Positions 22,519-33,150 are shown, counted from the stretch's first letter. The stretch: DNA of 64,000 nt from Cyclaneusma minus (GCA_037179335.1 JAKZHN010000041.1:124001-188000); one strand, 5' to 3'. A program made the numbers and translations. The notes: a model not told the origin generated them from the sequence alone.

Positions 22519-23371
22519 TTTGACGGTAGTTGGTGAAAGCTTTTGCTTTGATTGGGAGATTGTAGAGGAGATTGGTTTGAATGAAGAGCTGTGAAGATTG
22601 ATGAAGAAAACGAGATGGACCAGAGAGAACAGAGACGTATTTATATATGTCGTATTGTCAACAAGCAACATACAGCGACGAACTGCATAAGCCTTTCCAA
22701 CATCGCATATAGCATCCAGAACATCGACGATGTTCGCGTACAGGACGAGTAGTACTAGATCCGCCACAGCGGCTTGGTTTTCGCCAAGGTGTGCTGTTTC
22801 GAGTTGGTGATCTTCCCTCTCTCTCCGATGTGGTTGCAAGCGGATAATTGGTAGCCAGTGATAATATTGTGCATGGTCGTACACAATTTTGAAATGCTGA
22901 TCTAGAAATGCACTGCATGCACAATGCCATCTGATCATGCAAGCAGTATGAGATGCGGACAAACCCCTGAAGCAGATCGGCGGAAATCTTGCACTGACGA
23001 AGATGAGATTGACAAAACACCTACCGATGGAGTTGTGCTCGCAATTAAAAATGAGGAGATTATGAGACCTTGTGGCTGTTGGTACCACAGAAGATGTTGG
23101 CAGCATGGCGCGTACCACGTAGCAGTAGCAGAGAGGTTTGGAAGGAGGCTGGAGGAAAGGGATTCGAACTTTTTGGTGTGTTGAGCACGGAACCACTCGC
23201 GGCCCGAAGCGGCTTGCTCTTCAATGGGCTCGTGTATGCGCTAAGATAAACCCTGGAATTCGCGATAAGACGCGTGAGCTTCAGAAAATTATGACCCGCG
23301 CGACGACAGCTCGCTGTCCTCATACTCCTCACCAACAACACCGTGGATCCGGGTCTCGCTGAGACAGAACC
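22519..23371. other. Intergenic between EthD gene and POP1
   Basis: An 853-bp divergent spacer. A few short frames are open in both directions but none has protein-like composition or family resemblance. A GATTCGAACTTTTTGG tract near 23,160 resembles the complement of a T-arm, but no cloverleaf forms. It should hold the promoters of both genes. Confidence 0.4.
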
Positions 23372-26053
23372 ATGGAGAACTCAGCGAAACGAAAGACCCC
23401 TCCGCAAGGGGCGACCAACTCCAAAATTTCCGCCAGCAATGGAAGAAGCAAGAAGCGCATTAAGATGCACGATGCTCGCTCAGTCCTTTCTCAAACCTCC
23501 GATCAGGCCCTCTCGAATGGCGAGTTGGATTTGCAGAAGTTTATGAAAGCTCGAGAATTTGAAATCCAGGCTCTGGAACAGAGCATGAAGAACTCCAAGG
23601 GCGTCCTTAGCACCCGCGCCCATCAATCCGTGCCCCGAGAAATGCGCCGAAGAACAGCGAGTCATAATGTGAAACGGGTTCCCAAAAGACTGCAGAAGAG
23701 AGCTGCGAGAGAGATGAGAGAGGACAATACGCCCACTGTGTCTGCCAATAAGAGAAAGCCAAGGACTACGAGGACCAGGATACGAACGGAAACGGCAAAG
23801 AAGTTGGAAGGCTTCAAGGTCAAGAAGAAGGAAGCAAAATTCCGGGCCATTGCTGAGAAAGCTGGGATCACGACTCGCCCTGCTCGGCCAAAGACGAAGA
23901 AGAATAAGCTTAATGAGCCTCCAAAACCGGTCTCGAAGTTCAGGAAGAGGCAGATACACAAGACCTGGCTTCCGACCCATATGTGGCATGCCAAACGAGC
24001 GGAAATGACTCCTCCTAAAGAGCCCATGTGGAGGTTTGCTCTTCCTCTTGCTCCAACCGCCAAGTCTTATCGAATATCGCATACGGCTGCCACTACCAGA
24101 GGGGCACTTTGTTGGGATACCAGTTATATGAGCACGATTGGATTGGAAGGCACGGAAGGAAACCTGCATAAGGTCCTTGAAAGCATTGGTGTTGGCATTC
24201 CTGGAGCAGATATTTGGGATGAGAAAGGCCGGAAGTGGAGGGAAGGTAAAAGAACTTGGTCAGGATGGTCTTCTGTCAAACTCGATGGTGAAAGCCAACG
24301 AAGACAGGTTGGCCCAATAACAGTGATTTGGTCTAGTCCTGGACTTCCAGTAACAGTCGAGGGCACAGCAGAACCCATTATTCGACGAAGTGTCATTATT
24401 AGGACTCATCCATCCATATTTCTGGACATCTGGAACGCAGTGCTCCGAATAGCTAAGAAGCAGAAACCAGCAGTGGTGGTCGAAGATCTTCGATTCGAGA
24501 TCGGAAGCATCGAATTAACCGGACCAGGCGCAACAGAAGCTTTACTCGGAATTTTGCGTCCGTATTCCAAAGCAGATGGTACCATCGAGGCACACGCCGA
24601 GACCTTCAATTCTTTGGCGGGCGTGAACAATCCTTCGATTTTGCCTAAGGGGGCCCTTTTGGAATTTTCAGTTCAGGACCCACGACTTCATTACCCGCCA
24701 CGACAAATAACTCTGCCACGTGCAGACGACCAGTCCGCTATCGAACTTCAGGTGATGGCAGCCAAATGGCCAGTCGACGAATCAGAACCCACAAGTGCCC
24801 TCTTTCGGCGACAAGCTCGGTGGGAAGCGACAAGACTTCCCTCTCAAAAAGCTATCAACCGCCGCAAAGGAGCGGCTCCTCCAGGCGAATACCCTGCTCT
24901 TACCCCTCTTGATCCTGCTATACCCCTAGTCTTATTCGCACCCCGTCCCGAGTCTACGACCAACCATCAAGGCTCTTGGACGCTGCTCGCCCCTTGGAAA
25001 TGCATCATGCCAATCTGGTATGGACTAATGCACTATCCGTTATCCACAGGAGGCAACCCCAGATTCGGAGGCCAGAGACAGATCGAGCAGATCTGTTTCG
25101 AAAGCGGAGTACCACGCTTTCCAGATGACTTTCCGGGCACACAGGCTGGGTGGCAAACGGAGCTTGAAAAGCGGAAACAAGCTAAAGCCGACCACGACAA
25201 GCGACCACCTGGGAAGAGAACGAAGTTTGAAACCCCGGATCTAGGTTTCAGCCGTAAAGGAGAAATTGGTCTCGGCTGGGCGTGCGACTTCGATATCTTT
25301 TCTCCTTCAGCAACAGAAAAACAGAAAAACCCACCCGCAGCACAGGCCGAAGAAAACCTTCCAACAGCGAAGGAGCAAGATTCTACCGCAGACCCGAAAT
25401 CCCCACAGGCACCACCGCCATTTCCTCATCTACCCAAAGCTGATTTCCTCAAACTACTCCCCACCAACTCAAAGCTCGTGCCTCAACCAAGCCTCGCCAT
25501 GGTCCGCATATCCCTATTCTCTAAAGGCTTCTTCACCCGCGGCGCCCGCATCTACCGCCTCCCCATTGCCTCCCCCTCTTCACCCCCGCCCGCTCAACCC
25601 AATCCACAAAACAGCGTCCGTAACCTCATCTCATCTCTCTCCCTCCGTCGCGCCACCACCGCGCCCAGCCCCTCTACCCTCCGCGCCCAATGGCTCGCCC
25701 TCGCTCCCTCATCTCAGACACCCAACAACCACAATCAGAAACATAAGCACCTCCCAAAGCGCAAATCCACGCCCCTGACAAAACAAGATGTCGCCGCCTC
25801 GCTTCTGCAAAAGCCAGCAACGGGTGTAGGGGAGGAGTATCCAGTAGTGCCCGATGCGGAAGACTTGATTGGGTTTGTGACGATTGGAAGCTATAATTTG
25901 GCGGAGGGGAAGGCAACGGCTGTGGGAGCGGTTTTTGTGCCGAGGGCTGTGGAGGCGGTTAGGGAGGCGAAGGGTAAAAAGGAGGGGAGGTATGTTGTTT
26001 TGAGGGAGACGGGGGAGAGTGTGGGGAGGTTGGGGGTTTGGGAGGCGTGTTGA
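23372..26053 (+). CDS. POP1: RNase P/MRP protein subunit Pop1
   Basis: An intronless 893-aa ORF. After a basic, Lys/Arg-rich N-terminus comes the POP1 domain block KTWLPTHMWHAKRAEM (about residue 190-205). The POPLD domain follows near residues 540-600: WKCIMPIWYGLMHYPLSTGG, then RFGGQRQIEQICFESGVPRFPDDFPGT. The C-terminal section carries proline-rich low-complexity sequence. Pop1 is the largest protein shared by RNase P (tRNA 5' processing) and RNase MRP (rRNA processing) and binds the catalytic RNA directly in the nucleolus. The C-rich codon use of 25,400-25,720 resembles that in DBP6. Confidence 0.93.
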   Translation: MENSAKRKTPPQGATNSKISASNGRSKKRIKMHDARSVLSQTSDQALSNGELDLQKFMKAREFEIQALEQSMKNSKGVLSTRAHQSVPREMRRRTASHNVKRVPKRLQKRAAREMREDNTPTVSANKRKPRTTRTRIRTETAKKLEGFKVKKKEAKFRAIAEKAGITTRPARPKTKKNKLNEPPKPVSKFRKRQIHKTWLPTHMWHAKRAEMTPPKEPMWRFALPLAPTAKSYRISHTAATTRGALCWDTSYMSTIGLEGTEGNLHKVLESIGVGIPGADIWDEKGRKWREGKRTWSGWSSVKLDGESQRRQVGPITVIWSSPGLPVTVEGTAEPIIRRSVIIRTHPSIFLDIWNAVLRIAKKQKPAVVVEDLRFEIGSIELTGPGATEALLGILRPYSKADGTIEAHAETFNSLAGVNNPSILPKGALLEFSVQDPRLHYPPRQITLPRADDQSAIELQVMAAKWPVDESEPTSALFRRQARWEATRLPSQKAINRRKGAAPPGEYPALTPLDPAIPLVLFAPRPESTTNHQGSWTLLAPWKCIMPIWYGLMHYPLSTGGNPRFGGQRQIEQICFESGVPRFPDDFPGTQAGWQTELEKRKQAKADHDKRPPGKRTKFETPDLGFSRKGEIGLGWACDFDIFSPSATEKQKNPPAAQAEENLPTAKEQDSTADPKSPQAPPPFPHLPKADFLKLLPTNSKLVPQPSLAMVRISLFSKGFFTRGARIYRLPIASPSSPPPAQPNPQNSVRNLISSLSLRRATTAPSPSTLRAQWLALAPSSQTPNNHNQKHKHLPKRKSTPLTKQDVAASLLQKPATGVGEEYPVVPDAEDLIGFVTIGSYNLAEGKATAVGAVFVPRAVEAVREAKGKKEGRYVVLRETGESVGRLGVWEAC

Positions 26054-26640
26054 GGGGGCTTGAATGATTGGTCTCTGGAGGTGTGGATGTGAGATGTGAT
26101 GGATGGGATTTGTAGCAGGGATGGACGGCCGCTGGGGCTGTTGAGACAGGAGATTATGGGAGATGGGATATATGCTACCCCCTACACACTGCGTGTCGCT
26201 GTGATCAATAAGATGAACATATACCTCTCTGATGCTCATCATTCATGACTCGCTGCTTCTTGATATAGGGTGAAATCGAAACCGAGTACACAGTAGCATT
26301 TTTTAATGTATGTAAACCACGTGATTCACATACAATACGCGAAGATAAACAAAAGGAGGTCTGAGAAAGGGGAGAAGAAAGACAAAAAGAAACAGTGAGA
26401 GCAGTCTCCACGCCAACCACCCAGACCCCTTCACCCGGCGCGACAAGAATAGCTCAAACCAGAACACGCTCGCCATGTGCACATCGCCCTGTCACTTCAC
26501 ACTACGCCCTCACACACAGCTTGCGACTTGCGAGGCCGCCATACGACTCATCCCACACCTCCTTCCCCCCACTCCCAGCCAGTTGAACCCCCCAAATCCC
26601 CACCTTAACTTCCAAAAGTCCCCAACACCCTCCCCCACGT
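26054..26640. other. Intergenic 3' of POP1 and of U6
   Basis: No gene is supported in this 587-bp stretch. It holds the POP1 3' UTR and a C-rich low-complexity tract (26,540-26,660) ahead of the U6 terminator. A CCACGTGA site lies near 26,318. Confidence 0.4.
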
Positions 26641-26651
26641 CTCCGCGCCCC

Positions 26652-26820
26652 AAAACCAGTTTCATTCTCTTTGAATTGTGCGTGTCATCCTTAGTGCAGG
26701 GGCCATGCTAATCTTCTCTGTATCGTTTCAAGCTAAGTGTGCGAAGTCAGTGTTGTGTTTTTTGCAAGGAAATTAGGTAGTTGCGGGTATTACTTACATT
26801 GACCAGATGCCCGAAGGCGG
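26652..26820 (-). ncRNA. U6 spliceosomal snRNA gene with an mRNA-type intron
   Basis: On the minus strand, exon 1 is about 26820-26798. It contains the 5' stem-loop GCC-TTCG-GGC and CATCTGGTCAAT. Exon 2 is 26732 to about 26652: CTTGAAACGATACAGAGA, AAGATTAGCATGGCCCC, TGCACTAAGGATGACACGC, then CAATTCAAAGAGAAT and a T4 terminator. This is the near-invariant U6 core with the ACAGAGA box and the U4-pairing region. Between them lies a 65-bp intron (26797-26733) beginning GTAAGTA, with a CTGAC branch site and a CACTTAG acceptor. Spliceosomal introns in U6 are known from Schizosaccharomyces and several other fungi. The exact 5' end is inferred from the stem-loop. Confidence 0.93.
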
Positions 26821-26840
26821 AAGTTGGATGGACTTTTGGG

Positions 26841-26847
26841 ATTTATA
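26841..26847 (-). promoter_or_regulatory. TATA box of the U6 gene
   Basis: TATAAAT on the minus strand lies about 24-29 bp upstream of the inferred U6 5' end, the standard position for Pol III U6 promoters. Confidence 0.7.
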
Positions 26848-27545
26848 TGGTACTTTCGCTGAACAGAATGCCGGGGCCCATACCTATGTTCCCAATTGTC
26901 AGAAAGGGGTTCAACGGTTGCCTCGTTTCGTTCGCATATGATTAACTCTTCAAGTACTTTATTTTCTCACATTCAAGAGTCCACCCCGAAGACTTCGATA
27001 TCCAATAGTCTTTTAAATCGAGGAAAACAGGGTCATCACATTCATTACTACTATACAAGCATTCCACCACTCCCACAACACAGCAAAAGAAACCACCCTC
27101 GCAGTCTCTCCGCCCCAAGTATCTAAAACAAAAGGACCCAAAGAAGCCCTCACCGAGAAACGCCAAACTTCCACTGTTTTACCCAATGCGACGCAAACAT
27201 TGCCAAATTAATCCAACCAACAGAAGCCTCACAGAAAACAAAGGAGAAAAAAACGCCTTCCGTATCCTGCTTTGGTGCTGACTGGCAAAAACGAGTAGGA
27301 AGAACATCAACAATACACGCCCGCCCGCCTGCAACCGCAATGCTCCACGCCATGCCTTTTTTCAGATAAACGACAGAGCCTTTTCAAAGCATAAAGGAAA
27401 GAGCTAGCTATCCACCACACATCCTCGACGATCAGCCAACCATGTATCTCTTACTTTATTCGACAACCACTTCGAAGCAATCAGACAAACTTGTCAGGCT
27501 TCGCACAATCGCCCTACTTCCAACAATTCATCCCCAGAATACCCC
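26848..27545. other. Intergenic between U6 and the NIMA kinase 3' end
   Basis: About 700 bp with no supported gene. The A-rich part 27,060-27,260 (AAAGAAACC, GGAGAAAAAAACG) probably belongs to the kinase 3' UTR and spacer. Confidence 0.4.
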
Positions 27546-30098
27546 CTATCGCGAAACACCTCCACGTCCCCGGGTCCTTACCACGAACGGACTTGGCATG
27601 TCATCACCCATCACTTCCGGATCCCACACCGCCGGCGCAAACGGGTCTTCCTTCGGCTCTTCCTTGGCTTCCTTAGCTTGCCTAGCCTCCTTCTCTTCCT
27701 TAGCCGCCTGAGCTTGCATCTTCGCAGCCTGATTGTATCTCTTCGTATTCGGAGACGCCATGTACTCTTCCCCAAACGAATCAATCGGCCTTCCCCCGGC
27801 TCTTGCCTGCGACAACTCAACCAACGTGCGTCCCTTAACACCCGCAGCAGTGCTGCCCGTTGCCGGTCTGCTCTTCAAGTGGGTCTTGATCGGATCGCCG
27901 TTATGATCGACGTTTTCGGTTACGCCGTAGTCGCCGTCGGCGGAGGCGCTGCGAGGGGCGACGGGCATCGACATGGGCCGCGAGCTGTGGCTGACTTTCT
28001 TGGCGGAGGTCGCGCTGGTCTTGCGACTGGGTGACTCGGAGGCGGCGTTGAAAGCGGTGTTAAGGGCGTTAGAGCTGGGGATTTTCGAGGCGCGGCGGTG
28101 GCGCGGAGAGGCGGCGGGGGAGCGCTCGCGCTCGCGGAGGTTGGAAATGCTTTGCGCGGGCCTTAAGGTGGGTACTTGTTTGGCAGCCATTGTCGGGGCG
28201 GTTTTGTTGCTATTGCCGTTTTGGTTCTGGTGGAAGATGTTATTGGGATTGCTTACTGCACCATTGGCGGGGAGCTTGTGGAGGGGAGCGGTCTTTTGCG
28301 GAATGAGGGCGGGTCGGCCACCGGCTGGCTTGAAGGGGTTCATGGGGTTGGAACGGGCGGGATGGGAACGAGTGGGGGAGAGTTCAAGCGGGTTGTCATC
28401 GTCATCGTCGGATGCTTCAAGGTCTTTGAGGGTTTCTTCGCTTTCAACTGCGTGATTCAACACGGCCCTTTTGAAGATGTTGTTGCGTTGGGCAGCAGGT
28501 GCCTTGCGGCGCGGCGAAAGTGAGAGTGCATCCATAGATGGCGCAGGGGAGGGCTCGCTCATCTCGATGTCCATTGGTGTGGGGGGAGCGGCGTGCATAG
28601 TCTGGGCTCGTGAGAGGGGTGTGCGGGTGCCTGGCTCGAACCTTCTCGTTGGCGCAGGGGAGTCACGAATTGACAGAGCGCTCAGCTCGGTAAGCTCGGT
28701 TGTCGAAGTGGAATCTCCGTCACCACTTGTGCCGACTGAAGATGAGGGGTCCAATTTGTCCTCGTTTGAATACAACTCTGGAGTAGTCGTGGCTTGTGTT
28801 TGTCTCTCGATGAATTTCTGGATTCCCTCCTCGACTTGCTGCTTGACTTCAATATCAAATCTGTGTCGAAGTCGATTCATCTCAGCTTGGACTCGCATTT
28901 CGACTTGGCGCTCGATCTCGAGAGTGGCTTTGACTTCCCACTCGCGTCGGACGCTGGCATCAATCTCTTGCCTCATCTGAGCCTTCTCGGCTTCCAAGAG
29001 TCGGTGCCTATCATCGGCCTCCTGAAATTTCTTTGCTAATATTGTCTCTTGTTTGGCCAAAAGCTTTCTGACTTCGACGACCTCCTTTTCTTTCCTCATC
29101 AACTTGACAATCGGCAGATTGAGCAACGTTGCTGTATCCGGTCGCCTATCGGGGTTGACTTTCAGGCAGTCTTTGATGACGGCCGTCACATCAGGAGAAT
29201 AGCAAGGTGGTAACGGAGCAATCCGGCCGTCTCGAATTCTCTGGACCAATTCGATATGCGATTTGGCGTTGAAGGGAGGTTCTTTGGCACATAGTTCGTA
29301 CATGATGCAGCCTAGCGACCATATGTCCGATTTCAGTGTGTATCGTTCCGCTGCGCAAATCTCGGGTGACATGTAGAAGGGTGTTCCGACGTAGGTTGAT
29401 GCGAAGTCGTGCGATGCCATGACCTTGGAGAGACCGAAATCTCCCAGCTTGACCGAGTTGTCTTCACCGAGGAACACTGCGCAGTTCACTTAGCATTTCT
29501 TCCGGCAAAGGCGATAGAGTTTGCTTACCATTCTCGGGTTTCAGATCTCTGTGTAGGATCATGGTTCCAGGAGGCGGTAGCTTTGGCTTCGCATTTTGGC
29601 CGAGACCCAGATTATTGCCGACTTCCGGAGGATCAATTCCATAGTGACAGCGGTAAAGAGCGGTGACCAGTTGCGAGAACATGGTCCAGACGAAGCCCTC
29701 ATCAGCATATGTCCGCTTGCGCTTGAGATCGTTGATGTATCGGCCCAGGTCGCCATTGCCGCAATACTCCATGTACAGATGCAGGTCCTGCGATGCCTTC
29801 AGATGTTCTCGATGGTAGTAGCCGACGATGTTGGGGTGTCGCAGTCCGGACAGGATCATGAACTCGGCATGAAGCTGGTCGCGCTCCTTTGGCGACATGC
29901 GCACATAGTTGATCTCCTTGCGACAGAGAATCTGGCCATCGTCCTTCCTGCGCACCTTTCGAATGATGCCGAATGAGCCATGGCCTGTTGAGATGTTAAT
30001 GATCCCGACTGTCCCGTGAGGCGTCGGCTTGAGCTTGACAAACCTATCTTCTCCAAGACCTCATATTGGGGTGCCTTGGCAGCTGAGCCTTGAACCAT
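27546..30098 (-). CDS. nimA: NIMA-family serine/threonine kinase (G2/M regulator)
   Basis: Three exons (30098-30044, 29984-29529, 29476-27546), 813 aa. The glycine loop IGHGSFGIIRKV is rebuilt by splicing intron 1. CRKEINY carries the ATP lysine, HRDLKPENVFLG (spanning intron 2) the catalytic loop, LGDFGLSK the Mg motif, and YVGTPFYMSPE the activation segment. The short insert before HRDLK (DPPEVGNNLGLGQNAKPKLPPP) is characteristic of the NIMA group. A coiled coil rich in Glu/Lys/Arg follows the kinase domain (about residues 315-420). The rest is a Ser/Thr/Pro-rich regulatory tail with many S/T-P sites. NIMA promotes mitotic entry in Aspergillus, acting with Cdk1 and controlled through its C-terminal tail. 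Confidence 0.93.
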
Positions 30099-31127
30099 GG
30101 TGATGGCAGCTCCAATGCGCCGTGGTCAGTATGGCGCTTGGTGTTATTCGTAATGGGATGTTGGCACAGCCATAAAAAGTCGAGAAGGGATGGCAGCTAA
30201 ATCAGCAGTGGACAGATGTTGTTGGCAGAGGTTCACGATGGATGGAGGTCCAGAGCTTCTTGTCTGAGGTTTCCGCTCGGTAAACAGCACATATTGTCGG
30301 GGCAACCAGGGCTTAGCGTCAATGCACCCGCCGCCCATGGCTGCACCCGTCCGCTAATCAGATTCCTGCGAGGGAGCCGGTTACCCACAAATACCCTCCA
30401 GGCTCGCCACAGATACATGTACGTGCCCTGCCTGAGGCACCCTCACGTGCCTGGCACGTGCCCTTAGCGCCGTAGACCATGGGCGGAGCCCTTATGGCGA
30501 CATCCATCTCTTTGTTCGAAACCACCCTCGTATTTCTGAGTTACATGTAAGCTTCCACAGATGGAGAGCTTCCCGAATCTTTTATTGCAATAGGCTCTCA
30601 TCGAGGCTTTCCAAGTATATCAATGTTGCGAGAAAGACGCCGACATCCATCTCTTTGTTGAAGCCACCCTCGTATTTCTTCGCGTGTTTTAGGCAAGTTT
30701 CCACGAACGGCAGCTCGCTATCATTTCTGAGCGAGGCCGAAGGCTGCTGCATAGATAAATGCGCCTACAAGGATGTATACATGGCTTGTCTGCAGATGTG
30801 GCACCCCCCTCTTTCAACCAACAACTTCCCCGCTTCCTGAGTTCTGCCCCTTTGATAAGGGGTAGCATCGCCCGTCTTGCTCTGTCCAGATGAGTTTCTC
30901 CAGTTGAAGCGCTAGAAACAGTTCGAAATCTCACCGTCAGTCTGCTACATGTATCAAAATTCTAAGCTTCCGCTAAACTTCATACTTTAGAAACGATATT
31001 GGAAACTACAGCGCCCGTGACTCCTTTCAACTTCTCATATCGCCCCTCGAAGAATATCGCGAAGGTACACGAGCTTCCCAGTCATTTTGGTAGATATCCG
31101 GAACCTCTTTGCTAAGCTCCATCATAG
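30099..31127. other. Intergenic region with a short direct duplication
   Basis: No gene is supported in this 1.03-kb stretch. A ~41-bp segment (GACATCCATCTCTTTGTT..CCACCCTCGTATTTCT) occurs at 30,497-30,537 and again at 30,640-30,680 with few changes. It should also contain the NIMA kinase promoter near its left end. Confidence 0.45.
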
Positions 31128-31463
31128 ATGCCAGATCAAGTTGCCGACACCGCTCGCCGCGAGAAACTTGGATCGCTCAGGGCTCGCCGAGCCGAACTGG
31201 AAGGGAAGACCCGGACGAAGCAGCAGGCTATGGAAGGCATGCTAAGAATGTACGATGCCATGTGCATGCAAAGAATATACGATGCCATGTCTGCGACAGC
31301 CCGAGAGATCTTGAGCTCGTCTTCGAATGCAGCGAGGCCCGTCCGGAACATGTCATCCGCTCAGAGCCTCCTGCAAGAGCTCGGAGACAAACGAGAGGAG
31401 ATCCGGAATTTAAAAAAGCAGTTGTCCGCAGTCGAGAGAGAGCTGGGAGATCTGGAAAACTGA
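31128..31463 (+). CDS. Small coiled-coil protein, unknown function
   Basis: An intronless 111-aa frame beginning MPDQVADTARREK. It is strongly helical and charged. The first ~45 residues (LRARRAELEGKTRTKQQAME) and the last ~30 (LLQELGDKREEIRNLKKQL) have heptad character, flanking a Ser/Ala-rich middle. A 24-bp internal duplication gives MYDAMCMQ / IYDAMSAT. I recognise no family. It ends 32 bp before the stop of the convergent phosphotransferase pseudogene. Composition supports a real protein, but the evidence is only an open frame with sensible amino-acid use. Confidence 0.45.
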   Translation: MPDQVADTARREKLGSLRARRAELEGKTRTKQQAMEGMLRMYDAMCMQRIYDAMSATAREILSSSSNAARPVRNMSSAQSLLQELGDKREEIRNLKKQLSAVERELGDLEN

Positions 31464-31711
31464 TGAGATGGTCGTGACTGTACACTTTCCAGCTATTAGC
31501 GTCTGATGTTGCGCTTCCACAGATAAAATGTCATGGTGGTCACAAGTATTGTGCCGCCCAGGGCTACCATCGGGAACCTTGCAACAGACAACCAAGTAGC
31601 GCCTTCCCGCAGCTGGAGAGATCCCTTGACCATAGCAATGCGCAAAGCCAGCTTCTCTTTCCAACTCTTGAGCCTGTATAAATCTGCATCGTAGGCCTTT
31701 CTCACTTCGAC

Positions 31712-32518
31712 CTTGTCGTCATAATAGGCAGCCTGGATTCTGGAGGGCTCGAGACCCTCCTGTCGATCCGTCTTGCCATCACTGAAGTGGTAACGGTCAA
31801 GTTCTCTGTCGGCCAACCAATCGATATCTATCCTGCGATCACTGAAGTGGTAACGGTCAAGTTCTCTGTCGGCCAACCAATCGATATCTATCCTGCGATC
31901 ACTGAAGTGGTAACGGTCAAGTTCTCTGTCGGCCAATCAATCGATATCTGTCCAATTCTCCAAGGCGTTGGCGACAAGAAAGCTCCAGCAGTCATCGTCA
32001 TCTTCTTTTACCCTTGCCCACTCATCTGCCAGCAATGTGTTTCCAAATTACTCCTGTTCCCGAGTCCGCACCATGGCCAGCAAGTCATCAAAGCACTCTT
32101 CCAAATACCTGTACCAATTAAAGTTCCAAGCTAGATCAACGGTGTCGTAACCGAAAAGCCACAGTGGCGGTTTGAAGAACTGAAGAGGTACCACACGACT
32201 CCATTCCCAGTCCAGGACAGCTACGATATCCATGTCCTCATTGACAATCAAGTTGAAAAACTCAAAGTCGCCGTGGACCAGGACAAAGGGACCTTGATCG
32301 AGGCTAGGCTTCACCCACTTCTCGACGCACTGACGGAACCTATCGAGCAGGTATAATTTTTCGCAGCCATCTTCATAGTTAATGATGTTCCAGCGAGACC
32401 TCTCAAAGGCATTCTTCGCAATCGCCAGCAGCATCGACACATAGCTGTTGGCTGATGTTAGAAGGCCTTTGTCGTCATAATAGGCAGCCTGGATTCTGGA
32501 GGGCTCGAGACTCTCCTG
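31712..32518. repeat. ~50-bp direct duplication within the APH pseudogene
   Basis: The segment 31,712-31,761 (TTGTCGTCATAATAGGCAGC...) recurs at 32,469-32,518 with one difference. Both copies encode EPSRIQAAYYDDK on the minus strand, about 750 bp apart. This points to a local rearrangement in the gene's history. Confidence 0.9.
31778..31951. repeat. 60-bp tandem repeat, about 2.9 units
   Basis: Units start at 31778, 31838 and 31898. Units 1 and 2 are identical over 60 bp, and unit 3 carries at least a CCA-to-TCA change and a TAT-to-TGT change. On the minus strand each unit encodes a 20-residue block (DIDWLADRELDRYHFSDRRI). In unit 3 the TGG (Trp) codon is TGA. Confidence 0.95.
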
Positions 32519-33150
32519 CTCCTGCATATTGGTGTCGAGGGATGCAGTCTTTTTGCGCACTTCGAAGCCTTCAGGACTGCGGGTTAGACATCCGATAGAA
32601 GGAAACTCGAGCCTTCTCAGCTGCACGAGGATGTCGGCAAGTGAAGCATATAGATGTGTTCTCTTTTCGCCAGAGATGCCACAGATGGAGGCGCCACGAA
32701 TCTGATGACCTTGAACGTATTCGAGTATCAGAAACGATGACAGCGGGTCGGGAGAGTTGGCTACGGCATATGCCACGAGCTTTGGAATAGGGATTGTTGT
32801 GCGCGAAGCGATGAGCCTGGAGATATCAGCAACAGTCTCGGCCATCGGCTTTGCAGGAAGGCATACTGCATTGTAGCGATCTCGCTCTCGAGCTTGGTGG
32901 CGGCGCCAAAGGCCAAACATGGCGCCAGCGGCACGCGTATCACCCATTTGTCGGCATTCTCGAAGAGCACAAAAAAGCAGATATTGTAGCTGCCACGCTT
33001 GGGCTCTTGGAAAAAGGTGCAGGCATCGCCGTTGTGATGGGATGAGGCGAGGCTCAAAACGCGTTCTTTCGGGATGGAAGCGATGAAGGCGTCGCGCTCC
33101 CGGTGAACGCGAGTCTGCACGACTCGATCAAACACTTGGCCTGGAGACAT

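Larger units (their letters stand above)
31496..33150 (-). pseudogene. Aminoglycoside-phosphotransferase-like (APH) kinase, disrupted
   Basis: Exon 1 33150-32867 and exon 2 from 32816 splice over a 49-bp intron, restoring ESEIATMQ-LIASRTTIPIPKL. The APH fold is clear: RVPLAPCLAFGA, FLILEYVQGHQ, then VHGDFEFFNLIV (Brenner-type catalytic motif) and AVLDWEW (metal-binding Asp). A TAA at 32050-32048 ends the frame after 350 aa. Beyond it the same frame continues with typical family C-terminal sequence, through one more stop (TGA 31939-31937), to 31496. Both stops are explained by single C-to-T/G-to-A changes. The tail also holds a 3x60-bp tandem repeat and a ~50-bp copy of an upstream segment. 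A truncated but functional 350-aa product cannot be excluded. Fungal APH-like proteins are of uncertain substrate. Confidence 0.75.

Noticed and set aside
22924..23184. An 86-codon + strand frame upstream of POP1
   Set aside because: It has no family resemblance, no start context and mixed composition, and it lies in a divergent promoter region.
23150..23215. A minus-strand tRNA suggested by GATTCGAAC
   Set aside because: No acceptor, D or anticodon stems could be paired around the T-arm-like motif.
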